Virus record (IMG/VR): IMGVR_UViG_3300003690_003627
Location: 1-46,770 of that record
Origin: a virus
Direction: 5' to 3' (one strand)
DNA length: 46,770 nt
Shown here: positions 34,976-42,690 of the stretch, in pieces
How positions within the stretch are numbered: the stretch's first letter is position 1
Layout of the letters: every line of letters begins with the position of its first letter
Program-made: the position numbers and the translations under genes
The notes under the pieces: model-generated
The model's database searches: none
What the model saw: only the letters and a program-made list of their open reading frames with translations
Told to the model about the DNA's origin: nothing

Positions 34976-35554
34976 TTAACTGAAAGCTTTTGCGTGAAAG
35001 AACTTTTTCCAAGATTCAGGAACATTTGGCACCATTGATGTATACAAAGGATGCCATGCGGGTTTTGCAGGACGTTTCTTTAATTTTAATCCTGCCTCTA
35101 CTGGCGTCTTGTTACCTTTTTTAGTATTCATTTCTTTAGATGATATCACAACATTATCCCATGAATGATTACCACCTTTACATTTTGGCACAACATGATC
35201 AATTGTAGCATCGTGGAGACGTAACTTCTTACCGCTATACGCACAACGAAAGCCATCTCTTACCAAAAGATTCTTTCTTGTTAGTTTTACTTCATAAACA
35301 GGAATCTTGTCATAAGATTTCAAAATAATAATTTCTGGAGCACGAATGTTTTTTTTCTGTGTCCTTATAAAAAAATCTCCATCTCTAGGCTCTAGCTTGA
35401 TCCATGATTCCCAATCATAAAGGTTATAATCATCATGATCCATAATCATAGCCGAATCGTTAAAAACCTTAATAAGAGCATGTTTCACAGTATCAATATA
35501 AACAGGTGCCCAGTTTTTATTCAAAATTAATGTAGAACGATTTAATACATTCAC
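34976..35554 (-). CDS. HNH endonuclease
   Basis: 192 residues from a GTG start at 35554 that overlaps the TGA of the macro gene. The start VLNRSTLILNKNWAPVYIDT and the core FRCAYSGKKL, DATIDHVVPKCKGGNHSWDN, CSKEMNTKKGN-like (here SSKEMNTKKGN) match the phage HNH family with DHVxPxxxGG. The second Cys pair is incomplete (Cys in FRCAYSG, but Ser where a zinc Cys is often found). A role in packaging, recombination or homing is possible. Confidence 0.85.
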   Translation of the reverse strand: MNVLNRSTLILNKNWAPVYIDTVKHALIKVFNDSAMIMDHDDYNLYDWESWIKLEPRDGDFFIRTQKKNIRAPEIIILKSYDKIPVYEVKLTRKNLLVRDGFRCAYSGKKLRLHDATIDHVVPKCKGGNHSWDNVVISSKEMNTKKGNKTPVEAGLKLKKRPAKPAWHPLYTSMVPNVPESWKKFFHAKAFS

Positions 35555-36072
35555 TCGTCTTCACCAAACAAACTTTTAATCTCTTCTATAAAAATCTTAC
35601 TATGATCTAGGAATTTGATAAAAACCATATGATCATATTGCTGTGCTACATTGACCATAACACTAGCCACTGCATTTCTATCTAATCTACCTATTCCTGT
35701 CCCAAGCCCTGGAATTGCTATCGAATTCATTTTGTCTTCAATGGCTTTTTTTAATAATTTATGCATCAATGTATTAACTGTATGAATGCTTGTTAATCCA
35801 CCAGGATATTGCATCGTCACTGCATGGTATATCTTTTTTACACTTCTTCGACTTAATTTACCAGGACCAGTTGCATAAACATCTCCTGCTTCAAATGGCT
35901 TGCCCCTTTTTTTAACCAATGCTTTTGCTTCTTCAGAAATTAATACACCGCCATCGGTAGAGATAGCACCAGCTACACCTTTCCCCATCACTCCGATGCC
36001 ATTTGCGGCATTCACAATTACTTGGCATTGAGGACGAGTAATCGTGCCAACTTTTGCTTCAATCATAAGCAT
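35551..36072 (-). CDS. Macro-domain protein
   Basis: 173 residues from ATG 36072 (a second ATG at 36066 is as likely). Macro-domain motifs: VIVNAANGIGVMGKGVAGAI (substrate loop with Asn-Ala-Ala-Asn) and SIAIPGLGTGIGRLD (phosphate loop). Such proteins bind or hydrolyse ADP-ribose and ADP-ribosylated targets. Its TGA overlaps the HNH start. The sigma-factor gene upstream ends TAG-ATT immediately before this ATG and in frame. Neighbouring pncB supports an NAD/ADP-ribose theme, possibly against host defences that use NAD. Confidence 0.92.
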   Translation of the reverse strand: MLMIEAKVGTITRPQCQVIVNAANGIGVMGKGVAGAISTDGGVLISEEAKALVKKRGKPFEAGDVYATGPGKLSRRSVKKIYHAVTMQYPGGLTSIHTVNTLMHKLLKKAIEDKMNSIAIPGLGTGIGRLDRNAVASVMVNVAQQYDHMVFIKFLDHSKIFIEEIKSLFGEDE

Positions 36073-36075
36073 AAT

Positions 36076-36891
36076 CTAATCAAACATTAATTCTTTACTT
36101 GACAATGAAGAAATATATTTATAAATATCGTCTCCAAAGAAGTCTGGATTACGATGAATCTTATCACGTAAACGAGGTAATATATTTTTATGCATTTGAC
36201 TTACTCTGGATTCAGACAACCCAACATATTGGGATACTTTATCCATTGTAAACTCTCTGTAATAATACAAATAAACAATCACCCGTTCGGTTTTATTAAA
36301 ATTATCACCCATTAATTTACTGAAAAATTCAATTCTTCTTAACTTGGCATCTGGAGATTTGCAATCATGGTCTATTAGATTTGTATTAAATTCTTCTTTT
36401 ACATCTTCCCCATGCAAGCAAAGAGACTCCAAGCTATTAAACATAACAGGGCGAAACTTTTTATGTTTTTTAGCAAATTCACCATCCACACTAAGGGCCA
36501 CAGCAACCTCCTCATCCGTCACTTTTCTCAATGTTTCCGATTGCATGATGCCTTTTTGAGTATCAAATTTATCATTATTTAATCTCACACTACGAGGAAC
36601 AATATCCAGCTTCCTTAACCAATCAATCATTGATCCTCTAATACGACGGGATGCATAAGATTCAAATTTAACACCCATCGTCATATCAAATTTATTAATT
36701 GCATCATATAATCCATCTACCCCCAAAGAAGAAAGTTCTTCTGCACTTACATGATACTCAAGCCGCTGAGCAAGTTTATGAGCAATTTTATTAACAAAAG
36801 AAAGATAATGCTCAACAAGTTTATTTCTAGTTCTAATGTTGCCAATTTCTTTATATCTAATCCACGTCTTTTCTAGATCTTTTTTATTCAT
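36076..36891 (-). CDS. RNA polymerase sigma factor, FliA/WhiG type
   Basis: 271 residues. Region 2 is at about 18-100 (NKLVEHYLSFVNKIAHKLAQ; ELSSLGVDGLYDAINKFD; FESYASRRIRGSMIDWLRKL), with the IRGSMIDWLR signature of sigma-28-type factors. Region 4 helix-turn-helix is MDKVSQYVGLSESRVSQMHK. It would redirect host polymerase to phage late promoters; its targets cannot be identified here. It is transcribed away from the NAD island, and ends with TAG in frame with the macro gene. Confidence 0.93.
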   Translation of the reverse strand: MNKKDLEKTWIRYKEIGNIRTRNKLVEHYLSFVNKIAHKLAQRLEYHVSAEELSSLGVDGLYDAINKFDMTMGVKFESYASRRIRGSMIDWLRKLDIVPRSVRLNNDKFDTQKGIMQSETLRKVTDEEVAVALSVDGEFAKKHKKFRPVMFNSLESLCLHGEDVKEEFNTNLIDHDCKSPDAKLRRIEFFSKLMGDNFNKTERVIVYLYYYREFTMDKVSQYVGLSESRVSQMHKNILPRLRDKIHRNPDFFGDDIYKYISSLSSKELMFD

Positions 36892-37025
36892 AAAATATAT
36901 TACGCTCCTTTTTAAACTGTAGTTTATTGTACAACAAATTTTATCACTAAAAATTTCTCTGCGATAAGATATCTCCAGAAATTAAATTGTTATGTTATTG
37001 TGATGAAACAAAGGATGTAAATCTC
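36892..37025. promoter_or_regulatory. Divergent promoter region between sigma factor and NAD island
   Basis: 134 bases without a gene between two divergent transcription units, so promoters for both must lie here or nearby. It is very AT rich. No convincing -35/-10 pair was seen on either strand. AAAGGATG at about 37012 serves as SD for the first plus-strand frame. Confidence 0.5.
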
Positions 37026-37142
37026 ATGGAACCTATAATTACCTCAATGCTGGATAATGATTTGTATAAAAAGGAATTTATTAAATATAATTGTAATAGT
37101 CATTATCATGGACCATTACATTTATACATTAACAGATTTTGA
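37026..37142 (+). pseudogene. Orphaned 5' end of pncB (first copy)
   Basis: ATG at 37026 with AAGGA ten bases upstream. The first 15 residues are MEPIITSMLDNDLYK; after that the match to pncB stops and the frame runs to TGA at 37140. The same 15 residues, two of them changed, restart the intact pncB at 37793. The two copies (37026-37070 and 37793-37837) differ at 13 of 45 bases, mostly silently. This is the original start left behind by insertion of the homing endonuclease, and could still drive translation into the island. Confidence 0.75.
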
Positions 37143-37821
37143 TGGAAATCCTTTTTATGTTGGACAAACAAACAATCCAACCAAACGATATAAGCGACAT
37201 ATATATGATGCCAAACAAGGCGGTAAGTTTTATGTTCATAACAAAATACGAAAAATGCTTCGTGAAAACTTAGGGATAGATATACAAATTTTAGAAAGCA
37301 ATATCAATGATCAAAATATTAATAAACAAGAATGTTTTTGGATCGCTCATTTACGAGCCAAAGGCGTAAAATTATGTAATACAGCGACAGGCGGTAGCTT
37401 TGGAATGACACCAGAAATGCAAAAAGCCGCTGGTGAGAAACGGCGAGGACAAAAAAAATCAGAAATTACAAAAAAAAGAATAAGTGAAACAAAAAAAGGA
37501 AAGCCCTTGAGCCAAGCACACTGTAAAGCTTTGAGTAAAGCTTGGTCACGCACTGAAGAACAACTTAAAAACCAAGCAATAAAATCCTCAAAAACATCAA
37601 AAGGAAAAATCAACATAGGGCTGTTTCAATGCACCGACCCAAATGGCAAAAAACACATAACTCATCAAGGATTAACTGTTTTCTGCGAACAACACAACTT
37701 AACTATAGCTAATATGTCAAAAGTTGTTCACGGCCAACGTAAACACCATAAAGGATGGACAATTAAAAAAATTCAACAAGAAGACGCAACAAATGGAACC
37801 AATCATAACAAGCATACTTGA
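37108..37821 (+). CDS. GIY-YIG homing endonuclease
   Basis: 237 residues from the ATG at 37108; an ATG at 37057 adds 17 hydrophobic residues that are not part of the family. GIY-YIG core: HYIYTLTDFDGNPFYVGQT, RYKRHIYDA (Arg), KQECFWI (Glu). NUMOD3-type repeats follow (KKSEITKKRISETKKGKPLS), then a C-terminal helix-turn-helix/NUMOD-like part (GLTVFCEQHNLTIANMSKVV). It ends inside pncB with 29 bases overlap. Flanked by the two copies of the pncB start; it is not inside an intron, as almost all bases between the copies code for it. Confidence 0.93.
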   Translation: MDHYIYTLTDFDGNPFYVGQTNNPTKRYKRHIYDAKQGGKFYVHNKIRKMLRENLGIDIQILESNINDQNINKQECFWIAHLRAKGVKLCNTATGGSFGMTPEMQKAAGEKRRGQKKSEITKKRISETKKGKPLSQAHCKALSKAWSRTEEQLKNQAIKSSKTSKGKINIGLFQCTDPNGKKHITHQGLTVFCEQHNLTIANMSKVVHGQRKHHKGWTIKKIQQEDATNGTNHNKHT

Positions 37822-38983
37822 TGAAGATTTATACAAATTTTCACAACAATTAGCAATATGCCAACTGTATCCAAATGCAGTAGCCACCTATACTTTTATC
37901 AACAGAGGAAACACATATTTCCCTCCTTCTTTTGCCACTGAATTAAACAATCAAATTCAGACACTCGCTGAGTTAAAAGCAACTCCTGAAGAAATTGAGT
38001 TCTTGCGAGAAAAATGTTATTTCTTCAGTCCAGTATATTTAGATTTCTTAGCAGGATATAGATACAACCCTGACGAAGTGCATGTTACACAAAGCGACGA
38101 ACATTTATCAGTAAAAATTGAAGGGCCGTGGTTTCGTGCCGTCCTGTGGGAAGTAAAACTTTTAGCTATTATCAGCGAATTGTATTTCAAATTAAGTCAA
38201 AACATAGAGATGACAGAAAGTCATATTCTGTCTCCTATGGAAGCGCTTGAAAGAGCACAATCTAAAGCAGAAAAACTTATAGAACACGGATTAGTATTCG
38301 CTGATTTTGGCACTCGAAGAAGATTCTCCAGACAAATTCATGAAGCGGCGTATAATGGGCTAATTCAAGGCACCTTAAATACGGACAAAACAGCCAACGT
38401 ACCAGGCACATCAAATGTAAAATTGGCAATGATGAGCAACACAACACCAATTGGCACCATTGCACATGAATTTATACAAGGAGTGTCAGCACTAAAAGGC
38501 TTACGTCGTGCTAATGCCTATGCAATGGAAGATTGGATAAATGTATATCAAGGCGATCTTGGTATAGCATTAACTGATACCTTTGGGACCAAAGCATTTT
38601 GGGAAGACTTTGGCACGAAATATGCAAAATTATTTAACGGGATCCGCCAGGATTCAGGGAGTGCTATAGATTTTGGACATCAAGCTATTAAACATTATGA
38701 AAAGCTTGGGATTGACCCGCTAAGCAAAACGATAGTTTTTTCTGATGGATTGGATGTAGGTTCTGCCATTAATATTCACGCAGCTTTTAAAGACAAAATC
38801 AAAATGGCATTTGGAATTGGAACACATTTTTCTAATTCAGTCGGATGTAAACCCCTGAACATTGTCATCAAATTAACCCAAATGAATGGCATTCCAGTTG
38901 TTAAACTTAGCGACTCTCCAGGCAAAGAGACTGGTGATCCAAAAGCTATCGAATACACCAAATGGATCTTTGGGATACAATAA
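37793..38983 (+). CDS. pncB: Nicotinate phosphoribosyltransferase
   Basis: 396 residues, the usual PncB length. Motifs: LDEDLYKFSQQL (substrate entry), FADFGTRRRFS (172-179), GTSNVKLA (205-212), GTIAHE (221-226, with the catalytic His225), GIRQDSG (PRPP binding) and DGLDVG. It makes nicotinate mononucleotide from nicotinate, PRPP and ATP, the first step of NAD salvage. The ATG at 37793 lies inside the 3' end of the GIY-YIG gene, with no clear SD, so translation is probably coupled. A nadE-like start follows after one base. Confidence 0.95.
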   Translation: MEPIITSILDEDLYKFSQQLAICQLYPNAVATYTFINRGNTYFPPSFATELNNQIQTLAELKATPEEIEFLREKCYFFSPVYLDFLAGYRYNPDEVHVTQSDEHLSVKIEGPWFRAVLWEVKLLAIISELYFKLSQNIEMTESHILSPMEALERAQSKAEKLIEHGLVFADFGTRRRFSRQIHEAAYNGLIQGTLNTDKTANVPGTSNVKLAMMSNTTPIGTIAHEFIQGVSALKGLRRANAYAMEDWINVYQGDLGIALTDTFGTKAFWEDFGTKYAKLFNGIRQDSGSAIDFGHQAIKHYEKLGIDPLSKTIVFSDGLDVGSAINIHAAFKDKIKMAFGIGTHFSNSVGCKPLNIVIKLTQMNGIPVVKLSDSPGKETGDPKAIEYTKWIFGIQ

Positions 38984-38984
38984 A

Positions 38985-39176
38985 ATGAAAATCGCACTTG
39001 GACAAATTAAAGTCTTCCCGGGAGAGCCTGCTCGCAATGTTAAGTTTATCAGGCTGGCGATACAACAAAAATCAGACGATGCTCACAGGAGCGTCCACCG
39101 AGACAACAGGATCGTGCTTTGGCTCATGTTTAATCGTATGTTCTACACGACCTTTCATTTTCTTACGAGCAGATGA
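38985..39176 (+). pseudogene. Truncated nadE-like N-terminus
   Basis: ATG at 38985, one base after the pncB stop. The first 28 residues, MKIALGQIKVFPGEPARNVK and then FIRLAIQQ, match the N-terminal nitrilase-type amidase domain of glutamine-dependent NAD synthetase. From about 39070 the frame runs antisense through the end of the lipoprotein gene and no longer resembles the family, which needs over 500 residues. A deletion has removed the rest. An omega-amidase or other nitrilase is possible, since only the start is seen. Confidence 0.6.
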
Positions 39177-40022
39177 AATAATATCAATTGTAGAAGATGA
39201 TTGAATACCATGAGCAGCACCGCGATCAACTCCATCCCCAAATACATACTTTCTATCTGCTTCATATAGTTTAGTTTTTGCTAATTCAGTTGTTTCTACG
39301 GTTTCAACAATTGCTTTCTTATGAACAAACATCTGATAAACCACAAATACAGCACCAATAACAAGGATACCTAATCCTCCCCACGCAATATAAGTAAAAT
39401 ATTTACTAACAGTTATAGCTACAACTAAAACGCTAGAGCATATTACAATGCCCATGATTCCCATTTTAAGACTACCGAAAAATATTAATGCACCAGATAC
39501 ACCAATACCAATTACAGCAATTACAATTAGATAAGTAAGCATTTTTGTCGCTAAAGAATTCTTCTCTGCAATCGCCTTATCTCTTTCTCCTTCAGCTTCT
39601 TGAGCATTGCTAACAGCTTTTGTGTATTCTTTTTCCATTTTTACTGCTTGTTTGTTCGCTTCGTTTAATTCTACTAATGAACGACCTAAGCCCTGAGATG
39701 CGACTTTTAAATCGTCAGCCGTATTATCTAAATTTACAGTACTTTCTCTAATGATGTCAAAGCGTGGAACTAACACACCAGCAAGATCAGGAGATTCTTG
39801 CTCTGCCATATTCATTTCTGATCTAATAATTTTTGTATTAGAAAAAATAGCTTCAGATGATTCATCCACTACTATTTTTGCTTCTTCGACATTTTTACGA
39901 CTAGCAAGAGTGGTTTTAGCAACATCAAACTTTTGTAATTTCGTTTGAGATAGTTCTGATAACCATGGACAGCCTGTTAAAGATAAAAAAACAAACCACA
40001 GTATAAGTGACTTTCTTCCCAT
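39072..40022 (-). CDS. Putative membrane lipoprotein with coiled coil
   Basis: 316 residues. Signal peptide MGRKSLILWFVFLSLTGC with lipobox LTGC (Cys18), so probably lipidated and exported. Residues 25-155 are helical and coiled (VELNEANKQAVKMEKEYTKA), followed by three hydrophobic segments at about 160-235 and a soluble basic tail. Could act in lysis (spanin-like) or superinfection exclusion; no family recognised. Its TGA marks the edge of the truncated nadE fragment. Confidence 0.7.
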   Translation of the reverse strand: MGRKSLILWFVFLSLTGCPWLSELSQTKLQKFDVAKTTLASRKNVEEAKIVVDESSEAIFSNTKIIRSEMNMAEQESPDLAGVLVPRFDIIRESTVNLDNTADDLKVASQGLGRSLVELNEANKQAVKMEKEYTKAVSNAQEAEGERDKAIAEKNSLATKMLTYLIVIAVIGIGVSGALIFFGSLKMGIMGIVICSSVLVVAITVSKYFTYIAWGGLGILVIGAVFVVYQMFVHKKAIVETVETTELAKTKLYEADRKYVFGDGVDRGAAHGIQSSSTIDIISSARKKMKGRVEHTIKHEPKHDPVVSVDAPVSIV

Positions 40023-40049
40023 ATCATTAATTTTTACAAACGGGAAAGA

Positions 40050-40346
40050 TTATCCTCTATCGAGCACATTCATAAACTGTATTAATGTCCAAGTAAATCC
40101 TGCTGTTGCAAACCCAGAAATAGGCCACATAAAATAACCTATAAAAATAAATAAAAATATTTCAACAATCAATGTTGTCCAAAACGACAAACACACGGTG
40201 CAATAAAAAACTTGAGCAGCACGCCAATGAATCCAATCATGAACAAATTTCTTCAGATTAATGCAGATATATTTAACTGGCCATTTTCCACTGAATTCGA
40301 CCAATAAAATAGCTAACCCATAAGACGCTAACAATGAAAAAAACAT
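40050..40346 (-). CDS. Small membrane protein (DUF1360-like)
   Basis: 98 residues with two to three membrane segments and the motif CTVCLSFWTTL, similar to the CxxCxSFW signature of DUF1360-type membrane proteins common in phages. AGGA SD; it starts right after the TAA of the upstream gene. Its size and position beside a cell-wall hydrolase would also suit a holin, but the Cys motif speaks for DUF1360. Confidence 0.6.
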   Translation of the reverse strand: MFFSLLASYGLAILLVEFSGKWPVKYICINLKKFVHDWIHWRAAQVFYCTVCLSFWTTLIVEIFLFIFIGYFMWPISGFATAGFTWTLIQFMNVLDRG

Positions 40347-40664
40347 TTATTTCCTACCAGGTCTTTTTACGGCTGCTGATCCCGTAACAACTTCCCATTT
40401 GCTGGGCTTTCGTTTCGGAGGATGATCTTTTTCCCATTTTAATTTTGCATATTTAACAATCGCCAAATGCAAACGAGTAATTTCTTCTCGATTGTCATCA
40501 CCAATAGGACACTTATCGAACCAGCCCCATTCATTCAATACCCCATATTCTTTAGCTTCTTTGCCACCAACAGCCAAAGTGGGATCTGACTTTGCTGCAC
40601 AAATATCCATATAAACTTTTTCCGCCCAGTCTTCAGCTAATGATTTTAACTCTTTATCAAGCAT
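40347..40664 (-). CDS. Hypothetical protein
   Basis: 105 residues, helical and charged, with a Trp-rich middle (EYGVLNEWGWFDKCPIGD) and a basic C-terminus (HPPKRKPSKWEVVTG). No domain recognised. Forms a two-gene unit with the small membrane protein. Confidence 0.55.
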   Translation of the reverse strand: MLDKELKSLAEDWAEKVYMDICAAKSDPTLAVGGKEAKEYGVLNEWGWFDKCPIGDDNREEITRLHLAIVKYAKLKWEKDHPPKRKPSKWEVVTGSAAVKRPGRK

Positions 40665-40722
40665 TTATTTTTCTCGTTTAAATGTTCTCCAGAACAACAC
40701 AAAACAATTTATTTGACGTACT

Positions 40723-41256
40723 ATGAAAAAAGAAAAATACTTACAAGGCGGAATCGAAGGAATCTCAATAGTATTTATTCTATTGGTTGTTATTGCTTAC
40801 CTTCTATTTTACGAGGAAGATCCTTTACTTTCACCTGAGAATATTTTCGTCGCACGAGTCATTTTTTCTGAAGCTGCTCTTCAATGTTCAGACGACGAAC
40901 GCCATTTAGTTGCTTTAGTTATTAAAAACAGAATTAATCATCCTGGCTTCGGTCAAGGCAAACTCTCGTCTATGCACGATGTTGTTACGCAGGCAGGGGC
41001 ATTTTCCTGCATTGATGACACAAATAATAATAACTGGGCAAGAAGCAAACATTTCGCAGATTTTAATGAAAAAGAAAACACCATATGGAAACAATGCCTC
41101 TACTTAACACAAAATGACCTTACAGGTCCAACAGATGTAGTCTATTTTCACGATAAAAGTATTAACAAGCCATCAAGTTGGGACAACAAGTGGTGGACTG
41201 CCCACAAAAAAACTGAGACTGAACACTTTATATTTTATAGTATAACCAACCGATAA
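40723..41256 (+). CDS. Cell-wall hydrolase, SleB/Hydrolase_2 type, membrane anchored
   Basis: 177 residues. One N-terminal membrane segment (ISIVFILLVVIAYLLFY) acts as signal anchor, perhaps a SAR-type signal. The domain begins ARVIFSEAALQC (catalytic Glu), then LVALVIKNRIN, VVTQAGAFSC and DVVYFHDKS, as in SleB hydrolases that cleave the peptidoglycan glycan strand. Probably the endolysin of the phage. No SD is visible; it stands on the opposite strand from its neighbours and needs its own promoter in 40,665-40,722. Confidence 0.85.
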   Translation: MKKEKYLQGGIEGISIVFILLVVIAYLLFYEEDPLLSPENIFVARVIFSEAALQCSDDERHLVALVIKNRINHPGFGQGKLSSMHDVVTQAGAFSCIDDTNNNNWARSKHFADFNEKENTIWKQCLYLTQNDLTGPTDVVYFHDKSINKPSSWDNKWWTAHKKTETEHFIFYSITNR

Positions 41257-41262
41257 TAAATA

Positions 41263-41517
41263 ATGCCCTCTTGTTGCAACAGAATCATCCAAAAACCCAA
41301 AGCATACCACAGATTACCATTGGCTGATTTATCAGCCAGGCGCAATGCATGCAGAAAGTGTAAATTCTGCACAAAATGCGATGACCAAAAATTCGCACGA
41401 TTCCAAGGTCTATGCCATACAAGCAAATGCCGAAAAGTAAATTTAGCAATTTCATTGATTACAATCGATTCATCCTTTGCATGCCCAATTGGTAAATTTA
41501 AGGCACTTACAAAATAG
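41263..41517 (+). CDS. Small Cys-rich protein
   Basis: 84 residues, starting six bases after the hydrolase stop, no SD. CRKCKFCTKC in the middle and further Cys (eleven in total) suggest metal binding. Its last 11 bases overlap the convergent small basic gene. It may be a co-transcribed partner of the hydrolase, but lack of SD and of any family keeps this uncertain. Confidence 0.45.
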   Translation: MPSCCNRIIQKPKAYHRLPLADLSARRNACRKCKFCTKCDDQKFARFQGLCHTSKCRKVNLAISLITIDSSFACPIGKFKALTK

Positions 41518-41650
41518 TTTGTTTATTTCTTTTTCTTTTGCGTTTATTTTTCTCCTCTTCGGCTTTAGCAATATCAGCAGCACGCATAGACCTTTTTTTC
41601 TCTACTCTACTTCTGTGTTTCTTCATCATTTTACGTCCAATTTTGTTCAT
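41507..41650 (-). CDS. Small basic protein
   Basis: 47 residues, strongly basic (MNKIGRKMMKKHRSRVEKKR; NKRKRKRNKQ), probably a single helix that binds nucleic acid. The ATG overlaps the TGA of the upstream gene (ATGA), which supports it as real. Not recognised. Confidence 0.6.
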   Translation of the reverse strand: MNKIGRKMMKKHRSRVEKKRSMRAADIAKAEEEKNKRKRKRNKQTIL

Positions 41651-42105
41651 TTTAACTGCCTTTGCATTATGAATTCTTCACGCCATTCAAGACACTGATC
41701 ATATATCTCATCTAGTATCGACCAATCAAGATCAGGTTGTTCAACTTCTTCTGGTGTATTCTTTGGCGTAGAAGCAATATTATAGGAATTCATAAACACC
41801 TGGCATAAATCTCTACCCTTTTCATCTTTAATTGGCTCATGATACTCATAATCCACCATTGGCGTATCATATTTACCTGTTTCCTTGTGATAAATCCATA
41901 TTTTCTTTTTCGTAATTATTTTCTTCCAAAACACAGAGCAAACCTGTGGTTCTGGCTTTGTACGATTATGAGGAGCTTTTGCAAACCATTTCTCAAATCT
42001 TCTTTTATGTATTCTTGACACATTAATCACTGCCTTGATTACTTTTAATTTTTTGTATGTCTCGTAATCACAAGGCACAAACATTCCAAAACTAGTCTTG
42101 AACAT
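41647..42105 (-). CDS. Hypothetical protein
   Basis: 152 residues, SD AAAGGAG seven bases before ATG. Basic N-terminal half (IHKRRFEKWFAKAPHNRTKP; KKIITKKKIWIYHKETGKY), acidic helical C-terminus (LDWSILDEIYDQCLEWREEF). No family recognised. It directly follows the amber-interrupted gene, whose stop overlaps its SD region. Confidence 0.6.
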   Translation of the reverse strand: MFKTSFGMFVPCDYETYKKLKVIKAVINVSRIHKRRFEKWFAKAPHNRTKPEPQVCSVFWKKIITKKKIWIYHKETGKYDTPMVDYEYHEPIKDEKGRDLCQVFMNSYNIASTPKNTPEEVEQPDLDWSILDEIYDQCLEWREEFIMQRQLK

Positions 42106-42118
42106 AACAGGTCTCCTT

Positions 42119-42457
42119 TCAAGAAGAGGTTAAAAGTTGCAAATCACGAAAAAACCGCCGGTGCTCACCACTAATTAAAGCGGTAGCGACGGCGGTAATG
42201 CTGTCCAAATCTGGCTCACACCAGACTTTATGCTTAATATTTGCTTTCTCTAATTTAGCAATCCACTTACAGAGACGCTGCTCGTCTCTAACAGCAGATA
42301 AAACAAGATGTGGATGATCAGATATCTACGGGTCGTAAAAAGCTTGAGAAGCTTCTATAACTGCATGACATGACTGCACAGCATTAACAGGAAATGGCAA
42401 ATCTCTGCGAGTAATTACATAAATGTAATTTGGTTCAATCTACGGGTCTTTATACAT
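42119..42457 (-). CDS. Peptidyl-tRNA hydrolase II-like protein with two in-frame TAG codons
   Basis: 113 codons, perfect SD (AAGGAG, seven bases before ATG 42457), ending TGA just before the SD of the next gene. The frame matches the phage PTH2-like family: YIYVITRRDLPFPVNAVQSC, HAVIEASQ, HPHLVLSAVRDEQRLCKW and a C-terminal VWCEPDLDSITAVATAL. Codon 6 (42440-42442) and codon 44 (42326-42328) are TAG, both in GACCCGTAGAT (Asp-Pro-stop-Ile). All else is intact: no frameshift, no other stop, normal family length. PTH2 enzymes release peptides from peptidyl-tRNA. The tRNA with anticodon CTA nearby suggests that TAG is read as an amino acid here; a twice-mutated pseudogene is the alternative. Confidence 0.75.
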
Positions 42458-42477
42458 TATTAAACTCCTTTTACATG

Positions 42478-42690
42478 TTAAATCGGATTAATTTCTTCTG
42501 GAGATTCTTTTTTTGCTGACCACCACTCTTGATATCTTTTATTATCTGCAATAATCACATCGAAAAAATATTGTCTGCTCTTGTCATATAATTCTTGGCA
42601 TCCTTTGTTGCACACAAAATCTCCATCTGGACTCACAGAAATAGCATTAGTTTCATCAATAATCACCTTCGAACACGCACAACATTTCAT
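42478..42690 (-). CDS. Small zinc-finger protein
   Basis: 70 residues from the ATG at 42690, which has GAGGAG seven bases upstream; a start 11 codons earlier lacks this. CCACSK and CNKGCQELYDKSRQYFFD give two Cys pairs like MYM/TRASH-type fingers, common in large phages. It overlaps the end of the upstream gene by 35 bases. Role unknown. Confidence 0.7.
   Translation of the reverse strand: MKCCACSKVIIDETNAISVSPDGDFVCNKGCQELYDKSRQYFFDVIIADNKRYQEWWSAKKESPEEINPI

Noticed and set aside
37057-37107. Longer start of the GIY-YIG gene at 37057
   Set aside because: The extra 17 residues are hydrophobic read-through of the displaced pncB start in another frame and not part of the family.
37071-37792. 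Group I intron carrying the GIY-YIG gene
   Set aside because: The pncB start is complete again downstream, almost all bases between the two copies are coding, and no room remains for an intron core.
41235-41426. Minus-strand 63-codon frame opposite the Cys-rich gene
   Set aside because: No SD, overlaps the end of the hydrolase and the Cys-rich frame on the other strand, and has no recognisable features.
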